Notes under the pieces: model-generated
Told to the model about the DNA's origin: nothing
The model's input: the letters and a program-made list of their open reading frames with translations, nothing else
Databases searched by the model: none
In this document: positions 12,200-25,839 of the stretch, one piece after another
Layout: each line of letters opens with the position of its first letter
Position numbering within the stretch: position 1 is the stretch's first letter
Origin: Chrysogorgia sp. JL179-B06
Lineage: Eukaryota > Cnidaria > Anthozoa > Scleralcyonacea > Chrysogorgiidae
Length of the DNA: 64,000 nt
Assembly: GCA_035772405.1 (NCBI GenBank)
Contig: JAYKKM010000202.1
Location: 248,001-312,000, forward strand
Direction of reading: 5' to 3'
Translations under genes and position numbers: made by a program

Positions 12200-13556
12200 T
12201 CGCGTTGAGTATTTCCTTACCCAGTATCGTTCGTCACTTGGACACCTAATGTCGAAGAATAAAGTCTTTATATCGAAAAAGCTGAAGAATAAAGTCTTTA
12301 TATCGAAATTCAGTTGTCCTAAAATACTCGGAATTTCTTCTCGATGTTGTAAACCATTATAAAACATTGCTGATAATTTATTAAACATTAAATAAGTTAA
12401 ACAGGATATAAACTTCAAGATGCTTTTTTATAAAAGATATACTATAAGCTTACTCAATGGCATGTAAGTCTTTAACCCTTTCACTAGTGTGATGGTCTTT
12501 AATTATTTTCCTCTGGGCAACGCAAGACGATTTTACTCGTCTTGGGGAAGAATTCTAGTGGTGCAAGGGTTAATATAGTTAAGAAAAAATTCAATTTCCT
12601 CTTATTTTGCTTACCAAGTAATCATTCTTCCATTTGCGCACTATTATAGAAAATAAGATAAAACCAAAGAAATTGTCTTAATATGACAGAAAACAAATGT
12701 GATAAATATATCCTTAACTGATAAATATATCTGGGCAAATAATAGATTTATCAGATTTGACGATATGTAAATACTGTTTAGTCTATCAATTCCAAGTTAA
12801 GGAATCTAACAGTCTACATAAAGATTAATAGTATTATGATGATGAATGATAATAATAATCATAGTTATAATTATTATTATTATTTGAGTTTTTTGCACAG
12901 CACTTTTTCGGTCTTTTTGTATCCAAAACAATGCCCACACAGCACTCTACTTTCTATATTCTTTATATCATATAAGATATGCTTAACTCTTTGCAATATT
13001 ACGAAGAGCTGAGCGACAAAGAAGATAACTTTTGCTAATAGATCTATTTAATTTTGGAGAAAATTTCTAGGTCAGCTTGGAACTCTCATATATGTAAGCT
13101 TACCATGTTCGACATCTTTTCCGACCATTATTTGGTTCACAGGCCATGCAGAGAAGCTTCCTACTTCTATTTCGTTCGAGTGCGTTGGATACTGTTTCCA
13201 GCACTCCATGTTTTTTTCAAAAAGAGTGTGGATACAAACTGCCACCCACCTATCTGACAGTTTGTGATTGTGAACCTCTTTGAATTGTGGCATGATTGTA
13301 CCCACACCAACAATTTTATTATTCCTCTGCAAGAAAACTAAAAATATTTGAAAATTTAAATATTAAAAAGCGAAATGCAACGAAAAGTTCAAGTTAGATA
13401 AAATAACACTAAGTCGTTTTTTTAAATATTTTTGAGAAAAATATCTTTAACTGAAGAAGGACGAATGTTCGGAAACGTATTAAATCATTTTTATGGACCG
13501 GTGAGAAGTTTGTCTGTCTCTGCATTTTCGTGAAATTCTAGTGAAAAAGTGTCAAA

Positions 13557-13637
13557 CTGCCAATAATTAAGCGACGAGATACTAACGTTTGAAGCGGCGC
13601 CCTTCATCAGAGTAAGACGTCACTTAATTATTGGCAG
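13557..13637 (-). ncRNA. Hammerhead-ribozyme-like fold, unit 3
   Basis: Identical to the unit 1 copy; 5600 bp downstream of the unit 2 copy. Confidence 0.68.
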
Positions 13638-13715
13638 TTTTCCACCTTTTCACTTTATATACTTTATATCCTGGATGATCTTTTATTATTCTTAAGATTA
13701 GTATTAGAAAATCAT

Positions 13716-14246
13716 TAGTGATGGGCGATACCAGGATTGTTAATTCGATACCGATACTTTTAAGATCGGTATCGCTCGATACCTATTTCGATACCAAAAT
13801 AAACACAAAATTTATATTTTCGATATCGGAAATGATTACTCATATTGCTATTTCGATACCTTACACCATTGCAAAAATTTAGCCTTCAACAAGCCAGTTT
13901 TTTCACTTATATTTTATGCTAAAACTTACACAAACTGGATAGCGTAAACGACAAGGAATTTCAACAAAATAAAGCTATATTTTTCACTACAGCTAATGCT
14001 CTTCACATATTAATATTATTGTTCAGAAACAGATGCATGTGAATATTCGAGGGCATAAATATTATTATATCTGACTTGGCGCACTATTTTGATGAAGTTA
14101 TTTTAACGGTTTTTTACTCTTTTGGTCTTTTGTTTGACAAAAAAAAAATTCCAAGAAAAATTAGAATCGCCGGGTTAAGGGGGTGCAAGTATCGAACGAT
14201 ACCAGTTCAGTAATCGATACCGAGTACTCGGTGTCGCCCATCACTA
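13716..14246. mobile_element. hAT-type MITE, unit 3
   Basis: Same insertion and same flanks as in unit 1. Confidence 0.87.
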
Positions 14247-14456
14247 AAAACCATTGGGCTGGGGTTAGAAACCCATTAGGTTGTGGGTTAGCATCCAAGT
14301 TGTTTTGGGGTTAGCAGTTCTATGATGTATTTCATCTACATGCATGTCCATTCGTAACAATAGTCAATATCTCATTTCGTCGATCCTCCCAGTGGATACT
14401 AAAAAGGATCATCCAGAGGATGACTCAGACCATAGTACCTCAAACCAATTACCAAA

Positions 14457-14855
14457 GTACGCCAACAATCAGTCATCCAGGTGTCAGCGGTGTATATTAA
14501 ATTTCCGGTCGTTTTCAACGTCGGCCATGTTTAAGTCATTGTTTCTTTATTTTTCGTAACCAAAATGCGGTTAATACGTCAAAATACAGCGGAGGTACGG
14601 TTAGAAGACTCATTAGGCGGGGGTTAGGATCTAAGTTATTTTGGGATCAGCAGTTCTATGAGATTTGACATACATCGTAGAACTGCTAATCCCAAAACAA
14701 CGTAGATCCTAACCCCACGCCTTACGAGTCTTAACCTACATCCGCTGTATTTTAACGTATTAACCGCATTTTGGTCACGAAAAATAAAGAAACATTGAAA
14801 ACGACCGGAGATTTAACATACACCGCTGACACCTACATGACTGATTGTTGGCGCA
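14457..14855. repeat. Foldback, unit 3
   Basis: Same hairpin as in unit 1. Confidence 0.85.
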
Positions 14856-16610
14856 CCTGGTTTAAGATCATCAAACCACGAGGCTTTTGAGTTTTGACAT
14901 GCTATCAATGCTTTTGCCTTGGTATTTTGGACAGCTCAGCTCTTTGTTTCAAAGTCAAGTGTTCGTTCTTGGACAAGTTATACTTATTCTACATTCATGC
15001 ACAGACATAGTAACTAATGTAATCTTACATTCAACCATCAAAGAACAGTAATGTATGTTGAGTCCAGTAGTTTAATACGCTTAAATTGTTTATATAATTT
15101 ATAGGGCTGACGTTTCGTATAATTATCCCGAATTTAAAACATAGTCCTAACCCCAACATAACCTTAATCCTAACCCTGAACCTAATACTAACCCTAACCC
15201 TAACTCTTACGTTAGTGCTTTATTTTAGAAATAACAGCTGATTTTAATTTCGAATTTTACCACCGATAGTCTATGTGACGTCATTTCGGGATTTATATGA
15301 AACTTCATCCATTTATAGTATGCATACCTCTGTCAGAACTATTTTGCAACTGTTCTTCATTGTGTTTCTCCTTTCCAAGATTACAAACCTTTTAATAAAA
15401 GTATATTTTAATCCAAATTAAAGTTGGGTACTATACCGGTATATTTAGTTGATACTGGTATGGCAGTATTGGTTCTGACGCATGACTATCATCAGTTTAT
15501 CTTTTTATTGACTTATCACATATATAACACTATATCTCAACTACCTTCCCTTACACCAGCCAAAAAAATGGGCTACCCTAGTTGATTTTAGCTATGTTTT
15601 AAATTCCTTTTGCAGGTTGAAAAGATGACTTGTTTGGGGATGTGTTTTAAGTAAATACATGTATATACAATGGTGAATTATATCAGGTAAGAAGAGGATC
15701 ATATTTTGAAGAGGAATGTAACTGATACTTCAGCATTGTCACTTGGAAGTCACACCTAAAACACACCCAACCAATGGCCTTGTAGTTGCATTTTTTGAAA
15801 CTGTCCCAGTTGAATTTTTCTTCTTCTAAGTTATTGTACAGGGCCCACACATGTATATCAATGGGTTAACTTACTATGATAATAATGTAATAATAATACA
15901 ATAATATTTAATAATAATAAATATCATTCATTTACCAATGATCTTTCAACAAGTTTTTCCCCACTTTCTTCACCAGTCAATTTTCCATTTTCATCTGTAC
16001 CAGCATTGTCAACCTTTTAATCCAACAATAAAAATTAATGAGATCCTACTGGCTTATTACATATGTAGCACTAACTCAACTACCTTCCCTTACACCAGCC
16101 AAAATTGTCCTATTGCCCTAGATAAGACCATTACGTGTAACCAGAATAATTTTTAATTTTATTAAAATATCTATGTGATTCTGTTTTTGTAAATAAATAT
16201 ACTGTGTATTGAGGCATGGTCAGGGCACTCAGCAATGTTCAAATATGAAGAATCTCTCACTGTCCTGAGCATATGTAATAATAATCTTTCTAATTTATTG
16301 TACAGGACCCACACATGTATATCTATGGGTTAGCTTACAATAATAATAATACAATAATATTTAATAATAAATATTCATTTACCGATGATGTTTCAACAAG
16401 TTTTTCCCCACTTTCTTCACCAGTCAATTTTCCATTTTCATTTTCATTTTGTTTGTCCGTGCCAGCATTGCCAACCTTTTAATCCAACAATAAAAATTAA
16501 TGAGATCCCACTGACTTATTACAGATATAGCACTATCTCAACTACCTTCCCTTACACCAGCCAAAATTGTCCTATTGCTGTAGATAAGACCATTACGTGT
16601 AACCAGAATA

Positions 16611-16937
16611 ATGACTTATGCAGCCATCACTAATGGCATTTTCAATTTATTTTATGTAGGTTTTTGTGTACACCTACGTAGGAATATACACAAATGTATT
16701 TTAGTATATAAGTGCATCAATAATATGGTTCCTGAATATCTCTGCAGTTATTTCCTCAGAAATAGTAACTTTCATAGTTATAACACGAGAAGGAGACACG
16801 ACCTACACATTCCCAAACCAAATAGAAATCTTGGAAAGAGGACATTTAGATACTTAGCCACAGTTTGTTTTAACAATCTTCCAGCTCAAATTAAAGACTC
16901 TACATCATTGAACATTTTTAAAGTGTCACTAAGATGA
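16611..16937 (+). pseudogene. Non-LTR RT C-terminus, unit 3
   Basis: Same frame as unit 1, unchanged. Confidence 0.75.
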
Positions 16938-17728
16938 ACATTTCGTCCTTCCAATTTTGATTTCATCTAAAAATATTTTGAAAATGAAACAGAATGCCTT
17001 TCTCGGTTTCTTAATACCTCATCTTGTTCAAGAGATATTCAGCTTTTTGAAACATGCAAATTAGTTTTTAAAGTATTAATAGAAGAATTTGTAGCTGACT
17101 TATGTTTTCGTATAACAGTTTATAATATTATCATCACAATCGTAATTTACCATGTATCATTTCTGGACGTTCACTGTCAATTTACATCTTATGATATACA
17201 GTATATGACTATATTGCACAAATTTGCGTACCGAGTCATTTTCTATATTTTTCCTTTCCATTGCTGTTCCTTTCTTACATGTATATAAGCATATTTAGAT
17301 AAGCATAGGAAATGAAGTAGACAGTATAACAGCTTTTTATCGTATTTTAATGCTTACCAGAACTTCTTCGACTTCGTCACTGGCCATTTTTCTTTTCCTG
17401 GTCATTCGCTTATCCTTCAAATCCTTTAAAAACAAATTGAAAAACTAGTTCACTAGTTCAAAACCTATATCATGTTTTTGTATGTTTAGACACGCTTGCT
17501 GTTTTTGATATTTTTCTTGGTTTTTAATTACGGCTTTGACAACGTTAATTTTCAAAATTATTATATAAATAGTTAGTCCTACAACACAAGATGAAGAGTT
17601 GATTAAGTTTCTCGACTATCGAAGAAACTGGACTTCAAACCAAATGCTTTATAAAAAATAACTAGACTTCAGTTTCGAAATATCAGATTTAAGTATCATC
17701 ATTCCATGACCTGCTCCCGACTTAAACA

Positions 17729-17799
17729 TCTAGTTCAGTTGGTAGAGCGTCAGACTATTGTAAACCAAAAGCTGCGGGTTGTAATCTCATAGGTGTGGG
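17729..17799 (+). repeat. tRNA-derived SINE head, unit 4
   Basis: Same A and B boxes as at 6530. Confidence 0.7.
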
Positions 17800-19155
17800 T
17801 CGCGTTGAGTATTTCCTTACCCAGTATCGTTCGTCACTTGGACACCTAATGTCGAAGAATAAAGTCTTTATATCGAAAAAGCTGAAGAATAAAGTCTTTA
17901 TATCGAAATTCAGTTGTCCTAAAATACTCGGAATTTCTTCTCGATGTTGTAAACCATTATAAAACATTGCTGATAATTTATTAAACATTAAATAAGTTAA
18001 ACAGGATATAAATTTCAAGATGCTTTTTTATAAAAGATATACTATAAGCTTACTCAATGGCATGTAAGTCTTTAACCCTTTCACTAGTGTGATGGTCTTT
18101 AATTATTTTCCTCTGGGCAACGCAAGACGATTTTACTCGTCTTGGGGAAGAATTCTAGTGGTGCAAGGGTTAATATAGTTAAGAAAAAATTCAATTTCCT
18201 CTTATTTTGCTTACCAAGTAATCATTCTTCCATTTGCGCACTATTATAGAAAATAAGATAAAACCAAAGAAATTGTCTTAATATGACAGAAAACAAATGT
18301 GATAAATATATCCTTAACTGATAAATATATCTGGGCAAATAATAGATTTATCAGATTTGACGATATGTAAATACTGTTTAGTCTATCAATTCCAAGTTAA
18401 GGAATCTAACAGTCTACATAAAGATTAATAGTATTATGATGATGAATGATAATAATAATCATAGTTATAATTATTATTATTATTTGAGTTTTTGCACAGC
18501 ACTTTTTCGGTCTTTTTGTATCCAAAACAATGCCCACACAGCACTCTACTTTCTATATTCTTTATATCATATAAGATATGCTTAACTCTTTGCAATATTA
18601 CGAAGAGCTGAGCGACAAAGAAGATAACTTTTGCTAATAGATCTATTTAATTTTGGAGAAAATTTCTAGGTCAGCTTGGAACTCTCATATATGTAAGCTT
18701 ACCATGTTCGACATCTTTTCCGACCATTATTTGGTTCACAGGCCATGCAGAGAAGCTTCCTACTTCTATTTCGTTCGAGTGCGTTGGATACTGTTTCCAG
18801 CACTCCATGTTTTTTTCAAAAAGAGTGTGGATACAAACTGCCACCCACCTATCTGACAGTTTGTGATTGTGAACCTCTTTGAATTGTGGCATGATTGTAC
18901 CCACACCAACAATTTTATTATTCCTCTGCAAGAAAACTAAAAATATTTGAAAATTTAAATATTAAAAAGCGAAATGCAACGAAAAGTTCAAGTTAGATAA
19001 AATAACACTAAGTCGTTTTTTTAAATATTTTTGAGAAAAATATCTTTAACTGAAGAAGGACGAATGTTCGGAAACGTATTAAATCATTTTTATGGACCGG
19101 TGAGAAGTTTGTCTGTCTCTGCATTTTCGTGAAATTCTAGTGAAAAAGTGTCAAA

Positions 19156-19236
19156 CTGCCAATAATTAAGCGACGAGATACTAACGTTTGAAGCGGCGCC
19201 CTTCATCAGAGTAAGACGTCACTTAATTATTGGCAG
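19156..19236 (-). ncRNA. Hammerhead-ribozyme-like fold, unit 4
   Basis: Identical to the unit 1 copy. Confidence 0.68.
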
Positions 19237-19314
19237 TTTTCCACCTTTTCACTTTATATACTTTATATCCTGGATGATCTTTTATTATTCTTAAGATTAG
19301 TATTAGAAAATCAT

Positions 19315-19845
19315 TAGTGATGGGCGATACCAGGATTGTTAATTCGATACCGATACTTTTAAGATCGGTATCGCTCGATACCTATTTCGATACCAAAATA
19401 AACACAAAATTTATATTTTCGATATCGGAAATGATTACTCATATTGCTATTTCGATACCTTACACCATTGCAAAAATTTAGCCTTCAACAAGCCAGTTTT
19501 TTCACTTATATTTTATGCTAAAACTTACACAAACTGGATAGCGTAAACGACAAGGAATTTCAACAAAATAAAGCTATATTTTTCACTACAGCTAATGCTC
19601 TTCACATATTAATATTATTGTTCAGAAACAGATGCATGTGAATATTCGAGGGCATAAATATTATTATATCTGACTTGGCGCACTATTTTGATGAAGTTAT
19701 TTTAACGGTTTTTTACTCTTTTGGTCTTTTGTTTGACAAAAAAAAAATTCCAAGAAAAATTAGAATCGCCGGGTTAAGGGGGTGCAAGTATCGAACGATA
19801 CCAGTTCAGTAATCGATACCGAGTACTCGGTGTCGCCCATCACTA
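19315..19845. mobile_element. hAT-type MITE, unit 4
   Basis: Same insertion and same flanks as in unit 1. Confidence 0.87.
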
Positions 19846-20055
19846 AAAACCATTGGGCTGGGGTTAGAAACCCATTAGGTTGTGGGTTAGCATCCAAGTT
19901 GTTTTGGGGTTAGCAGTTCTATGATGTATTTCATCTACATGCATGTCCATTCGTAACAATAGTCAATATCTCATTTCGTCGATCCTCCCAGTGGATACTA
20001 AAAAGGATCATCCAGAGGATGACTCAGACCATAGTACCTCAAACCAATTACCAAA

Positions 20056-20461
20056 GTACGCCAACAATCAGTCATCCAGGTGTCAGCGGTGTATATTAAA
20101 TTTCCGGTCGTTTTCAACGTCGGCCATGTTTAAGTCATTGTTTCTTTATTTTTCGTAACCAAAATGCGGTTAATACGTCAAAATACAGCGGAGGTACGGT
20201 TAGAAGACTCATTAGGCGGGGGTTAGGATCTAAGTTATTTTGGGATCAGCAGTTCTATGAGATTTGACATACATCGTAGAACTGCTAATCCCAAAACAAC
20301 GTAGATCCTAACCCCACGCCTTACGAGTCTTAACCTACATCCGCTGTATTTTAACGTATTAACCGCATTTTGGTCACGAAAAATAAAGAAACATTGAAAA
20401 CGACCGGAGATTTAACATACACCGCTGACAACCTACATGACTGATTGTTGTTGGCGCACAC
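20056..20461. repeat. Foldback, unit 4
   Basis: Same hairpin with small insertions in the right arm near 20430-20460 (an extra A, a TTG triplet and an extra CA). Confidence 0.85.
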
Positions 20462-22230
20462 CTGGTTTAAGATCATCAAACCACGAGGCTTTTGAGTTTT
20501 GACATGCTATCAATGCTTTTGCCTTGGTATTTTGGACAGCTCAGCTCTTTGTTTCAAAGTCAAGTGTTCGTTCTTGGACAAGTTATACTTATTCTACATT
20601 CATGCACAGACATAGTAACTAATGTAATCTTACATTCAACCATCAAAGAACAGTAATGTATGTTGAGTCCAGTAGTTTAATACGCTTAAATGTTTATATA
20701 ATTTATAGGGCTGACGTTTCGTATAATTATCCCGAATTTAAAACATAGTCCTAACCCCAACATAACCTTAATCCTAACCCTGAACCTAATACTAACCCTA
20801 ACCCTAACTCTTACGTTAGTGCTTTATTTTAGAAATAACAGCTGATTTTAATTTCGAATTTTACCACCGATAGTCTATGTGACGTCATTTCGGGATTTAT
20901 ATGAAACTTCATCCATTTATAGTATGCATACCTCTGTCAGAACTATTTTGCAACTGTTCTTCATTGTGTTTCTCCTTTCCAAGATTACAAACCTTTTAAT
21001 AAAAGTATATTTTAATCCAAATTAAAGTTGGGTACTATACCGGTATATTTAGTTGATACTGGTATGGCAGTATTGGTTCTGACGCATGACTATCATCAGT
21101 TTATCTTTTTATTGACTTATCACATATATAACACTATATCTCAACTACCTTCCCTTACACCAGCCAAAAAAATGGGCTACCCTAGTTGATTTTAGCTATG
21201 TTTTAAATTCCTTTTGCAGGTTGAAAAGATGACTTGTTTGGGGATGTGTTTTAAGTAAATACATGTATATACAATGGTGAATTATATCAGGTAAGAAGAG
21301 GATCATATTTTGAAGAGGAATGTAACTAATACTTCAGCATTGTCACTTGTATATTTTAATATAGAAGTCACACCTAAAACACACCCAACCAATGGCCTTG
21401 TAGTTGCATTTTTTGAAACTGTCCCAGTTGAATTTTCTTCTTCTAAGTTATTGTACAGGGCCCACACATGTATATCAATGGGTTAACTTACTATGATAAT
21501 AATGTAATAATAATACAATAATATTTAATAATAATAAATATCATTCATTTACCAATGATCTTTCAACAAGTTTTTCCCCACTTTCTTCACCAGTCAATTT
21601 TCCATTTTCATCTGTACCAGCATTGTCAACCTTTTAATCCAACAATAAAAATTAATGAGATCCTACTGGCTTATTACATATGTAGCACTAACTCAACTAC
21701 CTTCCCTTACACCAGCCAAAATTGTCCTATTGCCCTAGATAAGACCATTACGTGTAACCAGAATAATTTTTAATTTTATTAAAATATCTATGTGATTCTG
21801 TTTTTGTAAATAAATATACTGTGTATTGAGGCATGGTCAGGGCACTCAGCAATGTTCAAATATGAAGAATCTCTCACTGTCCTGAGCATATGTAATAATA
21901 ATCTTTCTAATTTATTGTACAGGACCCACACATGTATATCTATGGGTTAGCTTACAATAATAATAATAATACAATAATATTTAATAATAAATATTCATTT
22001 ACCGATGATGTTTCAACAAGTTTTTCCCCACTTTCTTCAGCAGTCAATTTTCCATTTTCATTTTCATTTTGTTTGTCCGTGCCAGCATTGCCAACCTTTT
22101 AATCCAACAATAAAAATTAATGAGATCCCACTGACTTATTACAGATGTAGCACTATCTCAACTACCTTCCCTTACACCAGCCAAAATTGTCCTATTGCTG
22201 TAGATAAGACCATTACGTGTAACCAGAATA

Positions 22231-22557
22231 ATGACTTATGCAGCCATCACTAATGGCATTTTCAATTTATTTTATGTAGGTTTTTGTGTACACCTACGTA
22301 GGAATATACACAAATGTATTTTAGTATATAAGTGCATCAATAATATGGTTCCTGAATATCTCTGCAGTTATTTCCTCAGAAATAGTAACTTTCATAGTTA
22401 TAACACGAGAAGGAGACACGACCTACACATTCCCAAACCAAATAGAAATCTTGGGAAGAGGACATTTAGATACTTAGCCACAGTTTGTTTTAACAATCTT
22501 CCAGCTCAAATTAAAGACTCTACATCATTGAACATTTTTAAAGTGTCACTAAGATGA
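22231..22557 (+). pseudogene. Non-LTR RT C-terminus, unit 4
   Basis: Same frame; one silent base differs near 22455. Confidence 0.75.
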
Positions 22558-22683
22558 AAATTTCGTCCTTCCAATTTTGATTTCATCTAAAAATATTTTG
22601 AAAATGAAACAGAATGCCTTTCTCGGTTTCTTAATACCTCATCTTGTTCAAGAGATATTCAGCTTTTTGAAACATGCAAATTA

Positions 22684-23210
22684 TAAAGCATATTTAGATA
22701 AGCATAGGAAATGAAGTAGACAGTATAACAGCTTTTTATCGTATTTTAATGCTTACCAGAACTTCTTCGACTTCGTCACTGGCCATTTTTCTTTTCCTGG
22801 TCATTCGCTTATCCTTCAAATCCTTTAAAAACAAATTGAAAAACTAGTTCACTAGTTCAAAACCTATATCATGTTTTTGTATGTTTAGACACGCTTGCTG
22901 TTTTTGATATTTTTCTTGGTTTTTAATTACGGCTTTGACAACGTTAATTTTCAAAATTATTATATAAATAGTTAGTCCTACAACACAAGATGAAGAGTTG
23001 ATTAAGTTTCTCGACTATCGAAGAAACTGGAGTTCAAACCAAATGCTTTATAAAAAATAACTAGACTTCAGTTTCGAAATATCAGATTTAAGTATCATCA
23101 TTCCATGACCTGCTCCCGACTTAAACATCTAGTTCAGTTGGTAGAGCGTCAGACTATTGTAAACCAAAAGCTGCGGGTTGTAATCTCATAGGTGTGGGTC
23201 GCGTTGAGTA
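22684..23210 (+). repeat. Tandem array, unit 5 (stub)
   Basis: Starts inside the unit (equivalent to about 11685 in unit 2 numbering), runs through the SINE head, and stops matching at 23210 where an unrelated sequence begins. This is the right-hand edge of the continuous array. Confidence 0.9.
23128..23198 (+). repeat. tRNA-derived SINE head, unit 5 stub
   Basis: Last recognisable piece of the array. The SINE body is cut 12 bp further on at 23210. Confidence 0.7.
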
Positions 23211-24706
23211 TGTTGTTGCCATGGAGATCGCTTGGTGTCAAATCTCTTCCATTTATAAAACAATAATTGTTTATTTCTCCTCTATTAAACAACGCTTACT
23301 GCAGTGCATATATTCGAAGATTCATACACACATAGTTATTGTATTCCTGCAGAGGTCTAAATCATCTTATTCTTTAAGAAAGAGACCTAATTAAGATTTT
23401 AGTTTTTAGTGCAAAGTTTTTTAAACTTTGCAGTATTGTGATGAGTGGTGAAAATTCACACGATACATATATATATATATATATAAGTGTATAGAGTGAG
23501 TGACCGTGTTAACATCCGGGGGGTGGCAACGTTATTTCGTAGTGTTTTGGTACTTTAATTTACTTTATATAATAAAACCGGGGGGACACATTTTGTTTAG
23601 TCGAGACATATTATGTCTCGAATATACAAGATGTGTCCCCCCGGTTTTATGTTAACATACTACTGCGCACGCGCTAGCTAATTCAACATGGCGCCCTAAA
23701 GATTGAACATGGATTTTGGGGGCTTTCAGTAATAAATATGATGTAGGATCAAGGACTGGTTGTCTGTTAGGGGAAGACGAGCCTAAATATAAAATAAAGG
23801 TCTGATATTCAGGATATTTCTATGATATCGTGTCATGATTCAGCATTTCAGGTATGGATACAGAATAACCTGCGAGATTATTTTAAATTGGTCTCCTACA
23901 CATTTGTAAAGCGGTCAGTAGTTTCGGTATTTACTACGTGTTTATATTTGTATGACAGCATTTGAATTTTTATTGTATATTCTTGGCCTTAATAGAATTT
24001 TAGAAATACATGCAGATATGTTTTGCGTATTCAGCACTATTATATGAGTACAGATTTGACAGCTTGTAATTTATAGAAATTGTATTACTTTGTTTTGTAT
24101 TGCACATAACTATATTGTTAGATTGGTTCATTTCTGTTGTTGAAACATTCCTTGGCTATTTTCTGCCTTGAAGAAATTTGGTGCTGTTCCAATAATATAT
24201 GAATTGTCAAAATTAACAGCATTTGAAACTGCCTGAATAATTATATTATAAACCCATGTTCCTTCACTACAGATATGAATTTTTGATGGGATTTTTGACA
24301 CGTAAAAAATACGTATTGGCCAAGTAATAGTGAGTGGCCAAGGTTTGGTATTTTACTGTAAAGACCAAACAGTCAAGGTTTAATATTGAGTTGTCCATTA
24401 TATGGCACATACTGTAGGGCATTAGCCTGTGAAATTTTATCCATAGACATAGTTGTCATAATTTTCTGTCCAACTTATCACCTTTATCAACGTTGTGATT
24501 AAAATAATAAAGATCTAACTGACAGTATATTACTATTAATAATGCTCAGCACAGCACATTAAACTTAATTTGTGTCATGCGTTAATGCTACAAGTGTTTT
24601 ATTTAATATGATACATAATTCTATAAAACTTAAACTTTGCACTGTCCTTGGGACCTAGTTTTAGTTGGAAGACTCCTGCTTCCTAGTGATCTCCTTGGCA
24701 ACAACA
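23211..24706. mobile_element. Possible TA-flanked inverted-repeat element, 1.5 kb
   Basis: The ends are inverted copies, TGTTGTTGCCATGGAGATC at the left and its near-complement at the right (one mismatch in 19, then further partial match), each next to a TA dinucleotide. That would fit a Tc1/mariner-like MITE. No transposase frame is present. The sequence right of the element does not resume the interrupted SINE, so a rearrangement is also possible. The interior shows no gene that I recognise. Confidence 0.45.
23572..23650. repeat. 79-bp hairpin with GGGGGGACACAT stem
   Basis: ATAAAACCGGGGGGACACAT at the left is the exact complement of the last 20 bases. A second inner stem, TCGAGACATA with TATGTCTCGA, sits at the centre. 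A minimal foldback or MITE, or a strong RNA hairpin. Confidence 0.8.
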
Positions 24707-24849
24707 TACTTCACACAGTGGTGTGCACTATCATCATTGGCATACATGTGCAAAGTTTCAACACATTCCACTTGTTATTTGCAGAGATGTTCCTCATTTT
24801 GTAAATTTTATTTTATCTATGTGAGAAAATGACGTCATATGGCATCTAA

Positions 24850-24980
24850 TTTGCATGTTTAAAATATTTGAATATCTTTGGAACGGGATGGCGCCATTCT
24901 GTTTCATTTTCAAATTATTTTTAGATGAAATCAAAATTGGATAGACGAAATTTTCATCTTGGTGACACTTTAAACATTTT
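24850..24980 (-). repeat. Inverted copy of the array's RT 3' tail
   Basis: On the minus strand this reads the same tail as 22543-22683: AAAGTGTCACCAAGATGAAA, then the AATTTTGATTTCATCTAAAA segment, then TTTTGAAAATGAAACAGAAT. It has clear divergence, so it is an older, independent copy of the retroelement 3' end rather than a recent array product. Confidence 0.75.
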
Positions 24981-25145
24981 ATTTTTGATCATTTTTACTC
25001 AGGTTCCTTGGAATCAAATTGTAATAGTTTTTAGTTGTTCATAATTAGTATTTATAGTATTTAATTAGGTTTCTATGTTGAATTTGTAAATTTATATAGT
25101 AGCTCATAATCTGCATTTACAGTATTTTATTGAGATTTCCATTGC

Positions 25146-25672
25146 GTTGATTTTAGCTATGTTTTAAATTCCTTTTGCAGGTTGAAAAGATGACTTGTTT
25201 GGGGATGTGTTTTAAGTAAATACATGTATATACAATGGTGAATTATATCAGGTAAGAAGAGGATCATATTTTGAAGAGGAATGTAACTAATACTTCACCA
25301 TTGTCACTTGTATATTTTAATATAGAAGTCACACCTAAAACACACCCAACCAATGGCCTTGTAGTTGCATTTTTTGAAACTGTCCCAGTTGAATTTTCTT
25401 CTTCTAAGTTATTGTACAGGGCCCACACATGTATATCAATGGGTTAACTTACTATGATAATAATGTAATAATAATACAATAATATTTAATAATAATAAAT
25501 ATCATTCATTTACCAATGATCTTTCAACAAGTTTTTCCCCACTTTCTTCACCAGTCAATTTTCCATTTTCATCTGTACCAGCATTGTCAACCTTTTAATC
25601 CAACAATAAAAAATAATGAGATCCTACTGGCTTATTACATATGTAGCACTAACTCAACTACCTTCCCTGACC
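25146..25672 (+). repeat. Displaced fragment of the 5.6-kb unit
   Basis: About 525 bp in direct orientation, equivalent to roughly 21186-21715 of unit 4, lying 2 kb beyond the array edge. It carries the 17-bp insertion and the G-to-A variant of unit 4, so it derives from the unit-4 lineage. It ends just before the SET-domain exons. Confidence 0.9.
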
Positions 25673-25839
25673 AGCCAAAATTGTCCTATTGCGCTTTACT
25701 GACTACAGAAGCCATTTGCCATCGGTGGTCAGTATCGTAAGTTATAGACTGTAAATTAAGCAATCACTGTATGCAAAATTACTGACATGACACCTGAACC
25801 ATGGCATCAGCTAAAAGGTACTACAGTATAAGGTTTTAC

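Larger units (their letters stand above)
11618..17217 (+). repeat. Tandem array, unit 3 (5600 bp)
   Basis: Complete unit. Small indels separate it from unit 2: extra single bases near 12890, 15085, 15746 and 15818, and one AAT triplet missing near 16340. Content and order are otherwise unchanged. Confidence 0.96.
17218..22683 (+). repeat. Tandem array, unit 4 (3'-deleted)
   Basis: Nearly complete unit. It has a 17-bp A/T insertion near 21348 and a G-to-A change just before it. Both are shared with the displaced fragment at 25146 but not with units 1-3. It has lost the last ~220 bp of a normal unit plus the start of the next, so it joins unit 5 abruptly at about 22683. Confidence 0.93.
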
